Assembly: GCF_900100795.1 (NCBI RefSeq)
Contig: NZ_FNCO01000013.1
Span: 1 to 64,000 of the forward strand
Source of the DNA: Pseudomonas abietaniphila
GTDB lineage: Bacteria > Pseudomonadota > Gammaproteobacteria > Pseudomonadales > Pseudomonadaceae
Direction of reading: 5' to 3'
DNA length: 64,000 nt
The position numbers were made by a program, and so were the translations under genes. The notes below the pieces were generated by a model, which searched no databases, was not told the origin of the DNA, and worked only from the letters and a program-made list of their open reading frames with translations. This document shows, piece after piece, positions 22,686-30,394 of this stretch (positions are counted from its first letter, which is position 1; the number at the start of each line of letters is the position of its first letter).

Positions 22686-22771
22686 TGGCGGAAGGTGAAA
22701 GAGTCGAACTCTTACCGTTACCGATAGCTCCGGGTTCAAACCGGATTGCCCACCACTGGGCGCCACCTTCC
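22686..22771 (-). tRNA. tRNA-Ser(UGA)-like gene with irregular D arm
   Basis: The 86-nt element has a perfect 7-bp acceptor stem (GGAAGGT/ACCTTCC), discriminator G and an encoded CCA. The anticodon stem is a perfect 5 bp (TCCGG/CCGGA) with loop TTTGAAC, so the anticodon is UGA (22736-22738). There is a long class-II variable arm (TATCG-GTAA-CGGTA). The T loop is TTCGACT on a stem with 4 of 5 pairs. The D arm (GCCC-AGTGGT-GGGC) is shifted, and position 8 is G instead of U. It lies in the prophage late leader, flanked by terminators. Either a working phage serine tRNA or a degenerate one. Confidence 0.75.
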
Positions 22772-22791
22772 AAAATCCCGCCAAAGCGGGT
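22772..22791 (-). terminator. intrinsic terminator-like hairpin (2), abutting the tRNA-like gene
   Basis: The minus strand reads CCCGC-TTTG-GCGGG followed by ATTTT, and the T-run touches the first base of the tRNA-like gene. It may end leader transcripts or set the 5' border for tRNA processing. Confidence 0.55.
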
Positions 22792-22853
22792 CGGCCAGCT
22801 CATCACGAGCAAGCCAGGCCGCGAGAATCACGCTCGCAGGCAAATTCGAGACA

Positions 22854-22880
22854 CAAAAAACCCGACGCAATGGTCGGGTC
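22854..22880 (-). terminator. intrinsic terminator-like hairpin (3), first after Q
   Basis: The minus strand reads GACCCGAC-CATTGC-GTCGGG followed by TTTTTTGTG. It is the first hairpin downstream of the antiterminator gene and the best candidate for the late terminator (tR') overridden by Q. Confidence 0.75.
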
Positions 22881-22957
22881 TTTGTCTGGGGTGTCGCGCT
22901 GAATGCGTTGAACACCGTGCCATGAAAACAGGTGTTTATCCGGCCTGAAAGAACTTT

Positions 22958-23344
22958 TTACGCTACCTCGCGAAAAGTCTCCAAAGCAGCATCAACCCAC
23001 GCCACACCTTGCCTCACGACTTCACGGGCTGAGCGCTCAGACATCTTGTGAGCCTCGCCGATGCGAACCATCGTCCACTTGGCGCCGAAGTACCACCAGA
23101 TGAATTCACCCATCTGCTGATTGCGCTTGATGAGACGGGCAATGATCGAATCGACGACCATTGCAGCATCGTCGGTAATCACGTAGCTCATGGCGCTTGG
23201 CTCAGGGCAGCATTGGTTCTTGAGCGCTGCCAGTGGAGAGACATAGCGCGGCACGCCCATCCCCGACATCCGCCAGCTTCCCCACTGTTCCAACAGGTAT
23301 TCGGTGTCACCCAGCGGCTTGTCGGTGTAGGTACGTTTTTTCAT
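22958..23344 (-). CDS. late gene antiterminator Q-like protein
   Basis: A 128-aa protein of the phage antitermination Q type (phage 21/933W-like, PF06530 as I recall). It shows 'YLLEQWGSWRMSGMGVPRY' near residue 17 and a helix-turn-helix-like C-terminal part ('MVRIGEAHKMSERSAREVVRQGVAWVD'). It lies last in the early leftward operon and directly before three terminator hairpins and the late genes, the expected place for Q. Start overlaps the upstream stop (ATGA). Confidence 0.82.
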   Translation of the reverse strand: MKKRTYTDKPLGDTEYLLEQWGSWRMSGMGVPRYVSPLAALKNQCCPEPSAMSYVITDDAAMVVDSIIARLIKRNQQMGEFIWWYFGAKWTMVRIGEAHKMSERSAREVVRQGVAWVDAALETFREVA

Positions 23345-23628
23345 GCCGCTTTCCTCGGATCTGGTTCGTTGTTCAGGCCAAGCAGGTCGCGAAGCATCTT
23401 GTCGGCGTGTTTGTTTTTGGCGTTGCCCTCAAGTACCCACGCTTTCGCGTAGGCCTCGAACCCGATATGGCCGGGTGTGCCATGCCAGTCCGCAACGATG
23501 TCCATCAGAGCCGCCGAGGCGATTCGCCCGTTGGTCTGCTCCAGCAGCATCCGATTGCCCACCTTGAGGAATTTGCATTCCACCTGGGTCAGGCTCTTGC
23601 GCGGCAGTGCCACAGTTACGTTACTCAT
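23341..23628 (-). CDS. hypothetical phage protein, 95 aa
   Basis: Starts MSNVTVALPRKSLTQVEC, overlapping the upstream gene end and the Q start by 4 bases on each side. It is a soluble alpha/beta protein with a C-terminal 'KNKHADKMLRDLLGL'. No recognised domain. It belongs to the block between dnaB and Q, which in lambdoid phages holds nin-type genes. Confidence 0.65.
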   Translation of the reverse strand: MSNVTVALPRKSLTQVECKFLKVGNRMLLEQTNGRIASAALMDIVADWHGTPGHIGFEAYAKAWVLEGNAKNKHADKMLRDLLGLNNEPDPRKAA

Positions 23629-24215
23629 TGCGGTGCACTCCACACAGCCAGTTTTTTGTCGGGGTTGGTCCGGCGATGCTCGACAGACACCGCTTTCGCC
23701 CAAGATTCATAGGCCTGCGCAGGGGAATCCCCAACGCCAGCCCATGGGTGGCCGTCAGCAACGCACCAGTATGTGCCGCGCTTGCCGGTGATCTGTACCT
23801 TGGGCAGTCGACCAGTGAAGCCGACCTTGCCGCGCGCAAGCCAAGCCTCAACGGCAGGCCATATGGTCAGCTGCTCTGCCTTGTTGAACTCATGCTTTCC
23901 GCCGTGGCTGGTAAGCTCGGCCAGGCCGTAGTCTTTGTTCGCCACCCACATGCAGAACCCAGTGGGGACGTGCTCGAGCTCATAGCCCTTGTGGCGCCAT
24001 GCCCAGTCATCCGGGAATTCGCGCAACGAGTCGGCGATGCGCTGCGCTTCCGGGTACTTCGCCTCCGCAAGCTTTACGAAGGTCTGCCCCTGATCGAGGA
24101 CCACTGCGTTGCCACCATCCAGAATCTGCGCCGGCGCCGAGGTATTGATATTCACGTAGTCCCGCGTCAGCTCTACGGGCGTGCGCGATGGTTTCAGCCA
24201 GTCAAAAAGCCGCAT
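23625..24215 (-). CDS. hypothetical phage protein, 196 aa
   Basis: Starts MRLFDWLKPSRTPVELTRD. It is a soluble protein with many Trp residues ('DDWAWRHKGYEL', 'QLTIWPAVEAWLARGK', 'YWCVADGHPWAG') and a C-terminal part resembling single-stranded-DNA or nucleic acid processing accessory genes only in position. It overlaps dnaB by 14 bases. Function not recognised. Confidence 0.65.
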   Translation of the reverse strand: MRLFDWLKPSRTPVELTRDYVNINTSAPAQILDGGNAVVLDQGQTFVKLAEAKYPEAQRIADSLREFPDDWAWRHKGYELEHVPTGFCMWVANKDYGLAELTSHGGKHEFNKAEQLTIWPAVEAWLARGKVGFTGRLPKVQITGKRGTYWCVADGHPWAGVGDSPAQAYESWAKAVSVEHRRTNPDKKLAVWSAPQ

Positions 24216-25635
24216 GGTCAGGCCTCCCCTTGCCGTATTTGCGCCCGGTGGACGGACGATTCATTTCGACGTCTTCGTCGGTGAAGGAGCCGGGGATCAA
24301 CTCAACGAACCGGTGATATGCACCTTGGTGCTGCACGCGGCACGAGCCAGTCGGGCCGTGGCGGTTCTTGTCGACGATCAATTCGGTGACACCTGCCTGC
24401 CCGGCTTCCGACTCGTTATCCCGATGCACCAGCACCACGACATCGCTGTCAGCCTCGATCTGGCCTGAATCGCGCAGGTCGCTTTTGGTCGGGCGCTTGT
24501 TGGCTCGACTGGCTGGCCCTCGGTTCAACTGCGCCAACACCAACAGCGGCACACCCAGCTCTTTGGCAAGGCGTTTAAGCCCTTTTGAGATGTCGGTAAC
24601 TTGCTCGTACCGGCTGGATGATTTGTTCTCGCCGTTGATGAGGCCGATGTAGTCGATGGCGACGATGCCCAACCCATGCTCACGCTTCACAGTACGGCAG
24701 ATCTGGCGGATATCTCGCAGGGTCAACGTCGAGTCATCACAGAAAATCAGCGGCGCGTCGTTGAGTTGGCCGACAGCCTTCGTCAGGCCCGGCCATTCCC
24801 CATCGGCCATAGAGTGACCTTCGGCGATATGTTTGAGCTGGACGCTGCCGACCGATGCGAGTGACCGGTTCGTCAGTTCGACATCGGTCATTTCCATCGA
24901 GAACACCAGCGCCGGCACTTCCTTGACCAGCGCCACGCGCTCGGCAATGTTCAGTCCCAGCGTGGTTTTCCCGCTTCCGGGAGTACCCGCGACCACGACC
25001 ATATGCCCAGGGCAAAGACCGGGAATGAACTCATCCAGCGAGGCCAGGCCGGTGTCGAAACCGAGACTGACCTCCCGGTTGAAGCGCCGGTCGATGCCGT
25101 CCACGGCTTCCGGCAGGATCTCACCAATGAACCGATAACGGCGCCGAGCATCAAGCCCCTCGGCTTCGAGCGCCATCCAAGCTTGCTGTCCTTGGCTCAG
25201 CACCTCATCGAGCGCGTCACCATCGTGCAGCCGCTCGCTCATGATCTGCGCGGCGGCGATCACTCGGCGGGCGACCGACCGCTGCTTGACGATCTTGCTG
25301 TAGGCAGTGAAGTTCGCTGCGCTGGGCGTGTTATGTGCGATATGGGCAGCCACGCCCAGAGTGCTTTGGCCGTCGGCCAGGTGTGATCGGGTATCGGAAA
25401 GCGTCACGACGTCGATCTGCAGCGACTTCGAGCGCATCGCGAGCATGATCTCGAAAAGCTCAGCGCAGGCCGGATGATGGAAATCACCCGCTGTCAGTCT
25501 GGCCCCTGCATCGTCGATCAGATCAGGCTGGTGAATCATGCTACCGATCAGGGCGTATTCAGCATCGTGGCTATACAGCGCCGAATGAGGCACTTCGCGG
25601 TAAGTTGACTCGGCAATGTCTGGATAATCCATCAT
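24202..25635 (-). CDS. dnaB: replicative DNA helicase DnaB, phage-encoded
   Basis: A 477-aa hexameric 5'-3' helicase. The N-terminal domain (residues 15-115) starts 'SHDAEYALIGSMIHQPDL'. The RecA-like domain has Walker A GTPGSGKTT (217-225), Walker B 'GLGIVAIDYIGLI' and the conserved 'LAQLNRG' and 'DLRDSGQIEADSDVV' motifs. The start overlaps the loader stop (ATGATG). Together with initiator and loader it forms a complete theta-replication module. Confidence 0.95.
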   Translation of the reverse strand: MMDYPDIAESTYREVPHSALYSHDAEYALIGSMIHQPDLIDDAGARLTAGDFHHPACAELFEIMLAMRSKSLQIDVVTLSDTRSHLADGQSTLGVAAHIAHNTPSAANFTAYSKIVKQRSVARRVIAAAQIMSERLHDGDALDEVLSQGQQAWMALEAEGLDARRRYRFIGEILPEAVDGIDRRFNREVSLGFDTGLASLDEFIPGLCPGHMVVVAGTPGSGKTTLGLNIAERVALVKEVPALVFSMEMTDVELTNRSLASVGSVQLKHIAEGHSMADGEWPGLTKAVGQLNDAPLIFCDDSTLTLRDIRQICRTVKREHGLGIVAIDYIGLINGENKSSSRYEQVTDISKGLKRLAKELGVPLLVLAQLNRGPASRANKRPTKSDLRDSGQIEADSDVVVLVHRDNESEAGQAGVTELIVDKNRHGPTGSCRVQHQGAYHRFVELIPGSFTDEDVEMNRPSTGRKYGKGRPDHAAF

Positions 25636-26453
25636 GCCGCACCTCCCGACCGTGCCGATGACCAGGTGAACGGCGCCAGCAACCCGCCATTCTCCCGCAA
25701 ACGGTCAGCAGCACGAGGGCCGATGAAATCCTGAAGCTTGTCCGGCGTCTGATTGCTCACCACGATGGTCGGAAGTACACGCTGATAGCGGGCGTCGATC
25801 ACTTCGTGCAACAGGCTGGGCGTGAAGTCCTTGCCGGGCTTCGGGGTATGAAACCCCACCTCGTCGATCACCAGCAGATCGACGCTGGCCAGGTCGGCAA
25901 TCAGCTCGGACTTCGACGGACCAGCATTGCTGCGGAAGCTATCGGTCACAGCCTGGGTGATCGATTCAGCGGTGACGATCAGACCAGTTCGCCCCTCATA
26001 CCGGACAACGTGCTGCAGGATCGCGCACGCCAGATGCGTCTTGCCGCAACCAATCTCCCCCATGAGCATCAGCGCCCGGCCATCCTTGAAATGCTTTTCG
26101 AAACCTTCCGCGTACTTGCGGCAGATGTTGAGTACGCGCTGCTTGGCAGCATCCTCGCCGGTGACGTAGCTGTCGAAGCTGCATGTGCGGAAGCGCGGCG
26201 TTATCCCGGTAGCCAGCAAAGCGGCGTTCAGGTCCTCGGCCATGTCATCCGCCACCGCGCTCAGGTGGGTTTCTTGATCCTTCGGCGTGTTGTGCAATGC
26301 CTGCCAGCGGCACGCCGAGCAGGTGCTGAGCTTCCAGGTTCCATCAAACTGCTCGACCAAGCCTTGCATGAACTGGTTGTGGCCAGGAACCCCGCAGGAA
26401 CGCATCCGGCTTTCGGCAACGCGCGGCGCAGGGCTGAATTTAGAAATTGTCAT
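25632..26453 (-). CDS. DnaC-like helicase loader (AAA+ ATPase)
   Basis: A 273-aa loader, starting MTISKFSPAP at 26453 and overlapping the initiator gene by 14 bases. The N-terminal region has cysteines (Cys20, Cys45, Cys48) that may bind zinc, as in DnaC-type phage loaders. The ATPase domain has Walker A GEIGCGKT (132-139) and Walker B 'LLVIDEVG' (Asp197, Glu198). It would load DnaB at the phage origin, the task of lambda P or host DnaC. A longer frame to 26567 is inside the upstream gene. Confidence 0.9.
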   Translation of the reverse strand: MTISKFSPAPRVAESRMRSCGVPGHNQFMQGLVEQFDGTWKLSTCSACRWQALHNTPKDQETHLSAVADDMAEDLNAALLATGITPRFRTCSFDSYVTGEDAAKQRVLNICRKYAEGFEKHFKDGRALMLMGEIGCGKTHLACAILQHVVRYEGRTGLIVTAESITQAVTDSFRSNAGPSKSELIADLASVDLLVIDEVGFHTPKPGKDFTPSLLHEVIDARYQRVLPTIVVSNQTPDKLQDFIGPRAADRLRENGGLLAPFTWSSARSGGAA

Positions 26454-27363
26454 TGGGGTACATCTCCTGCGAATGCTTTGGGACGGACAGCACGGCGCTT
26501 GCCTGCGCGCCTTGAGATTTGAGCGCGGGTTGAGTGCCGACATACGGTGTCCAGTGCTCACCAGCACCCAAGAACGTGGAAGGCTGCTTCACGAACTCGG
26601 TGCCCAGCTTGCCGAACGCTTCCTGCTCAAGTCGGTAGTTGGTAGCTGCGGTGATCAGGTCTTGAGGCGAAACCCCAGCCTTGAGGCGGGCCCGCCACTT
26701 CTTCCAGGCGTCCGGCTTCGGCGATGCACGATGCCGACGTGGGTATTCACGCCAGAACGCCTCGAACTCATCCGAGTAGGCCTTTGCGGGTTTGGCGGTT
26801 TGTGAGCCAGCCTCCTGATCACCTGATTCAACAAGGTCATCCTCGGCCGGTGTTTCGTCAGAAACGCCAAGAGGTTTTTGATCTGCGTCCCCAATCAGAG
26901 AATCAGGAATCAGAGAATCCTCAATCAGAGAATCCTCAATCAGAGAATCAGGCGATCTTGGCGATGCCATGGCACTACCTTGGTCATGCTCTGCACTGCC
27001 TTGGATAGTGCTTGGCACTTCCTCTACCTGATCAAGCACCGGGGCAGGCAATGTCCCGGCCTTCTCTCGGACGTGTGGAGTCTGGTGCTTGGCAAAGTTC
27101 AGCACCTGAATTGCACTGACCTCGGCAGTGCTGTAACGAAGGATGAAACCAGCATTTGCGAGGTCAGATAGCATCCCGTCGATGTCCATTTCATCGTCAT
27201 ACGGAAATGCTTGGCCCTTGATGCGCTTGGGTCGGTCCTCAATCCGCCCGTCACGATCCGCAAGCATCCAAAGGTAGATAAACAGCAGCCGATGTCCGTG
27301 GCTCAGGTCAGCCAAGAGCTCGTTTTCCATGAGCCCAGGCTTGATGTTTCTTGCACGGGCCAT
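26440..27363 (-). CDS. replication initiator (lambda O-like in role)
   Basis: A 307-aa protein with an N-terminal winged-helix-like domain ('ENELLADLSHGHRLLFIYLWMLADRDGRIED', about 12-42). The low-complexity middle is formed by four DSLI-x repeats (residues 137-157). The C-terminal domain has 'FEAFWREYPRRH...KPDAWKKWRARLKAG', common in phage replication proteins that bind helicase or loader. The repeats are encoded by 15-bp iterons that probably form the origin. It is first of the initiator-loader-helicase string. Confidence 0.82.
   Translation of the reverse strand: MARARNIKPGLMENELLADLSHGHRLLFIYLWMLADRDGRIEDRPKRIKGQAFPYDDEMDIDGMLSDLANAGFILRYSTAEVSAIQVLNFAKHQTPHVREKAGTLPAPVLDQVEEVPSTIQGSAEHDQGSAMASPRSPDSLIEDSLIEDSLIPDSLIGDADQKPLGVSDETPAEDDLVESGDQEAGSQTAKPAKAYSDEFEAFWREYPRRHRASPKPDAWKKWRARLKAGVSPQDLITAATNYRLEQEAFGKLGTEFVKQPSTFLGAGEHWTPYVGTQPALKSQGAQASAVLSVPKHSQEMYPNDNF
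26893..26952. repeat. four 15-bp iterons, probable phage replication origin
   Basis: The core AATCAGAGAATC occurs at 26893, 26908, 26923 and 26938 with exact 15-bp period. The three bases between cores vary (AGG or CTC). The array lies inside the initiator gene, the place where lambda has its four O-binding iterons. Period 15 keeps the reading frame and gives the DSLI-x repeats in the protein. Confidence 0.8.
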
Positions 27364-27593
27364 CAGATGTCGAGCTCCTCTGTTACTCGCTTGATGAACT
27401 GGTCATAGCTCTCGCTCAACTGAAAACCTGCATCTTCCAAGGCGATCCGATGCAGCTTGGCATCGCGGTAGAGCATCCAGCGGGCCTGCTCCGGGAGATC
27501 CTTGTAGGCCGAATAGCTTGGCCACGGGCCAGCGATCACGAATGGACCGCTGGTTTCTGGTCGGACAGCGGTGATGTTATTGGGGAAGGTCAT
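27363..27593 (-). CDS. hypothetical phage protein, 76 aa
   Basis: Starts MTFPNNITAVRPETSGPFV. It is a small acidic protein with a C-terminal amphipathic helix ('LSESYDQFIKRVTEELDI'). It is coupled to both neighbours by 1-4 base overlaps in the early operon. No recognised family. Confidence 0.65.
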   Translation of the reverse strand: MTFPNNITAVRPETSGPFVIAGPWPSYSAYKDLPEQARWMLYRDAKLHRIALEDAGFQLSESYDQFIKRVTEELDI

Positions 27594-28177
27594 TGCAGAG
27601 TCTCCCCATGCTTGCGATTGATCTGCGCGGCCATGGCCTCCAGCGAACCTCCCGAGAGACGAAGGACCAACTGGCGCAGCGCGGTGGTGGCGTCAATCGA
27701 GAAGACCCGCGCCTCATCCATTGCCAGAGCCTGAGGAGAGTGATCGAGAATCAGACGCTGCACTCGGTCGCTGTAGTTGAAGGCCGCGCACGCAAGCTCC
27801 TGGAGAGACAAGTGAGTGAACGCCTCGGGCGGCAAGGCCTCGACCGGAAATCTGATGACCGGAATGAACTGGTCTGGTTTAGGCCCTCCCTCCAGCAAAT
27901 AGCGCCCCATCGCCTCCCAGTGGTCCTTGGCAACTTGAGCGGCGTCATGACCGGTCTTGCGCTTAAACAGCACTTTGAGCGCATAGAAGGCCCGAATCAG
28001 ATCGATATGGGTGTCGTCCTCCTTCTCAATCGAGTACTCGGGCTCGTTGATCACATCCAGTGTGTCTTTTACGACCTCGAAGCACTTGAGCAGCAACGCC
28101 GCGTCGGCGTGCTTTTCGTAGTTCTCTTCGTCGATCACTTCAACTACAGGAGGGGTAAAGTCCACTACGTTACTCAT
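27590..28177 (-). CDS. hypothetical phage protein, 195 aa
   Basis: Starts MSNVVDFTPPVVEVIDEEN. It is a mostly helical acidic protein without Cys clusters or enzyme motifs that I can identify. It lies between the BRO-N gene and the replication genes, coupled by ATGA overlaps on both sides. Function unknown. Confidence 0.65.
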   Translation of the reverse strand: MSNVVDFTPPVVEVIDEENYEKHADAALLLKCFEVVKDTLDVINEPEYSIEKEDDTHIDLIRAFYALKVLFKRKTGHDAAQVAKDHWEAMGRYLLEGGPKPDQFIPVIRFPVEALPPEAFTHLSLQELACAAFNYSDRVQRLILDHSPQALAMDEARVFSIDATTALRQLVLRLSGGSLEAMAAQINRKHGETLQ

Positions 28178-28941
28178 GATTTGGCCTTCTGGACCAGGCG
28201 GAACCGGCCCTCAAAATACGGGTGGGTTGCCTGGGTGGCGGTGACCATCGTCGATTCGGAAACGAATCGGTGAAACGCAGCCGTGACATGGCTTTTCGAC
28301 CAAACCAAGTACTGCGAACCAAGCGCCTCTTCGTGACCGTTACGCACCATGCCGGCAGGATTCGGCTGGCTTGGCCACTGCTTCAGCACGAAGTCGACCA
28401 CGGCCCCGGACAGTCCATGGCGTTTGAGCATCGTTTCCTTGATGCGGGTCAACGATTGGCAGTTCTGTGGGCAGTGGTCCCAAACCGTCGTTTGGCTCAG
28501 ATCTTCAACGCGGCGCTCGATGCGCTCCAAGGCGACCTGCTGTTGAGCCTGCTGCCGCTCGATGGTGATCACTGCCTGGGCGTTTGCCAGCAGTTGCTCA
28601 CCCGGCGTCATTGGGCGTTGGTAGCTGCCGGTCTTTCGGATTGATGGCAAAACCTCGCCTGTCACCCACCGCTTGAATGGCTTCGCTTGAGGTTTCCGGC
28701 TCAGAAGTACGGCGGAATAAAGACCAGACTCGCTGATGACGACCATTTCCTGATCGCCGCCAAGGGTCTGCACAATTGACAGACCCTTTTCGTCCTCATC
28801 GAGGTGACGTGTCATCGCAGATGCTTCGCTGTACTCGAGGACAGTCGAAACATCACCAGCCACGAACCACGGCTCACCCTGGCTATCGGTGATTACGCGA
28901 ATGTCGGCGCCTTTGAAGTTGAACGGGATCAGATGCTTCAT
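28174..28941 (-). CDS. BRO-N domain protein (phage antirepressor-like)
   Basis: A 255-aa protein. The BRO-N DNA-binding domain spans residues 1-115 and shows 'GEPWFVAGDVSTVLEYS', 'VVISESGLYSAVLLSRKPQAKPFKRWV' and 'EVLPSIRKTGSY'. A coiled segment follows ('ERQQAQQQVALERIERRVEDL'), then a C-terminal helical domain. Related proteins act as antirepressors or regulators in prophages. It is in the leftward early operon, so it would be made after cI is lifted. Confidence 0.88.
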   Translation of the reverse strand: MKHLIPFNFKGADIRVITDSQGEPWFVAGDVSTVLEYSEASAMTRHLDEDEKGLSIVQTLGGDQEMVVISESGLYSAVLLSRKPQAKPFKRWVTGEVLPSIRKTGSYQRPMTPGEQLLANAQAVITIERQQAQQQVALERIERRVEDLSQTTVWDHCPQNCQSLTRIKETMLKRHGLSGAVVDFVLKQWPSQPNPAGMVRNGHEEALGSQYLVWSKSHVTAAFHRFVSESTMVTATQATHPYFEGRFRLVQKAKS

Positions 28942-29231
28942 TGCGCGCCCTCCGCTTCCGCGCCAGGATTCGGCACCTCGGCGTTTTGTGGCGCGGACTC
29001 GCTCAACTCCTTGAATTGTTCCATTGCCAAGCGCACGCCGCCTGAGTCGGTGTCCGACAAATACTGAGCGAGCTGAGCGAGATAGCTTGCCCCGCGACCG
29101 CTGTTATGCAGATGGTCGAGCTGGATGGCGCCCGCCAGGACTGACAACCAGTTGAGGACATCAATGGCCGCGAGCATTTGAAACTCGGCCTCGGCTGCCA
29201 GTTCTTGCATCGTTGGGAGTGGCCTGTTCAT
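28938..29231 (-). CDS. hypothetical phage protein, 97 aa
   Basis: Starts MNRPLPTMQELAAEAEFQMLAAIDVL and is an all-helical protein with an Ala/Glu-rich end. It resembles in style the two genes upstream (29228-29566 and 29563-29898), which also have 'A..L...S..' helical patterns. These may be related small Pseudomonas phage proteins. No function known. Confidence 0.6.
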   Translation of the reverse strand: MNRPLPTMQELAAEAEFQMLAAIDVLNWLSVLAGAIQLDHLHNSGRGASYLAQLAQYLSDTDSGGVRLAMEQFKELSESAPQNAEVPNPGAEAEGAQ

Positions 29232-29566
29232 TTTCCGCCCCCTTGATGTGGGATGTTCGCCAGCTTGTAGGTAGCCGCGGCACCGGTTTCAGTCATCGTC
29301 ATGCTTAGCAGTGCTAAGGAGTTGATAAGCCATCCCGCGCTTAGCGCCAGCTCGTCAGTGAGCTCCTTGTGAAGCGCTGCATGCGCCAGCAATTCGCCGA
29401 CAGCAGCAAGACCGTGACCGATAGTGATGCCGAAGGATTCGGCGGCGTTCTCGACCGCCTGCAATCCTTCAACTTGATCCGTTGTGAGCTTCGCGCCAGG
29501 CTTGGATGCCGCCGGGTATTCGCGCTCAACATCCACCAGCAGTTGACTCCACATTGGCGAGGTCAT
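29228..29566 (-). CDS. hypothetical phage protein, 112 aa
   Basis: The start MTSPMWSQLLVDVERE at 29566 overlaps the upstream stop. It is helical and Ala/Leu-rich ('GLAAVGELLAHAALHKELTDELALSAGWLINSLALLSM'), without a clear membrane anchor. It lies in the early leftward operon. Function unknown. Confidence 0.6.
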   Translation of the reverse strand: MTSPMWSQLLVDVEREYPAASKPGAKLTTDQVEGLQAVENAAESFGITIGHGLAAVGELLAHAALHKELTDELALSAGWLINSLALLSMTMTETGAAATYKLANIPHQGGGK

Positions 29567-29898
29567 TGGCGAACCTCCCCTTCTGCCCTTGGCTTCATCC
29601 CACGCTGAACCGACCAGACGAGTGCGCTTACCGCTTCTGCGATGAACGCCAGCGTCTTCACGCCGTCGCAATAGGCCATTTCTCCCATGTTCAGCGAGTC
29701 GTGCAGGTGATCGCAGATCTGCCCCAACCCAGAAGACAAAGTCTTCGCAGTCTCAAGCGCGTCTTCAATGTTGGTGCCGCCCGCGACGTTGAAAACCATG
29801 AGCCCGCGGTTGTCGATTGGCGTGTTGCCAAAACAACTCTCGACGGTCATCAAATGTTGCGCGAGGTTAATTCCGGTGGTATTTTCTGGACGTGACAT
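29563..29898 (-). CDS. DUF3077-like small protein
   Basis: A 111-aa protein with the ribosome site CAGGAG before the ATG. The pattern 'LFNVAGGTNIEDALETAKTLSSGLGQICDHLHDSLN' fits DUF3077, a family I know mainly from Pseudomonas chromosomes and prophages, of unknown function. It is the first gene after cro and its intergenic hairpin. Confidence 0.75.
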   Translation of the reverse strand: MSRPENTTGINLAQHLMTVESCFGNTPIDNRGLMVFNVAGGTNIEDALETAKTLSSGLGQICDHLHDSLNMGEMAYCDGVKTLAFIAEAVSALVWSVQRGMKPRAEGEVRQ

Positions 29899-29958
29899 AT
29901 CGTTCTCCTGGAACGAAGAAGTGTTAAACCCATTCGCTGCGAACGAACTGGGAAGAAG

Positions 29959-29985
29959 ACCCGGCCTGCGAAGCCGGGTTTTTTA
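29959..29985 (+). terminator. terminator-like hairpin with T-run on the plus strand
   Basis: ACCCGGC-CTGCGAA-GCCGGGT followed by TTTTT lies between cro and the DUF3077-like gene. The T-run is on the plus strand, against the direction of the early genes. It could stop an antisense or rightward transcript heading to cI, or act as a weak pause site for leftward transcription (TCTTCTT follows on the minus strand). Confidence 0.55.
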
Positions 29986-30034
29986 TTGCCTGCGAAAAGT
30001 CAGCCGGACAATAAAAATAGGGATTGGCAGGCAG

Positions 30035-30322
30035 TCATGGCGCCGCCTGATGGCTACTGGATAGGCGAACAGGTACATCTGGCGCTGATGGCTCAGTGCC
30101 TAAGGGATTATTATTGTTTTGCGGTTCGGGGCTACCGCTCCGGCGCTGACCTGGGAAAGGCTTCTCCTCAACAGCGGAAATACCGGCTTCACCTTGGTCA
30201 ACGACGTAAATTGAGCGACCCTCGCGAATCGCCTTGCTCAAAGCTCCTTGGCTCATGCCAAGGCGTGTAGCGGTCCAGGCATGTCGCTTCGCCGCAAATT
30301 CAGCAAGTGGAATGCGATGCAC
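30035..30322 (-). CDS. cro: Cro-like regulator
   Basis: A 95-aa protein divergent from cI. The N-terminal helix-turn-helix is 'HAWTATRLGMSQGALSKAIREGRSIYV' (residues 14-40) and resembles lambda Cro-type repressors of Pseudomonas prophages. A Pro/Ser/Asn-rich tail follows. The GTG at 30322 has CTGGAG 9 bases upstream. It is transcribed from PR, whose spacer carries an operator. Confidence 0.82.
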   Translation of the reverse strand: MHRIPLAEFAAKRHAWTATRLGMSQGALSKAIREGRSIYVVDQGEAGISAVEEKPFPGQRRSGSPEPQNNNNPLGTEPSAPDVPVRLSSSHQAAP

Positions 30323-30353
30323 TTGGCTGTCTCCAGATTTATGACCTTTTTAA

Positions 30354-30382
30354 ATAGTGCTTGCGGGATTTTTCAATGTCAA
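30354..30382 (-). promoter_or_regulatory. early leftward promoter PR (for cro)
   Basis: The minus strand has TTGACA (30377-30382), a 17-bp spacer and CACTAT (30354-30359). The operator AATCCCGCAAGCACT fills the end of the spacer and the -10, so repressor would block RNA polymerase. Confidence 0.78.
30356..30370 (-). promoter_or_regulatory. CI/Cro operator O1
   Basis: Minus-strand AATCCCGCAAGCACT. It shares the AATCC-CGCNA core with sites at 31207-31221 and 31232-31246 and lies over the -10 side of PR. Confidence 0.65.
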
Positions 30383-30394
30383 TGGCAGCGGCAT

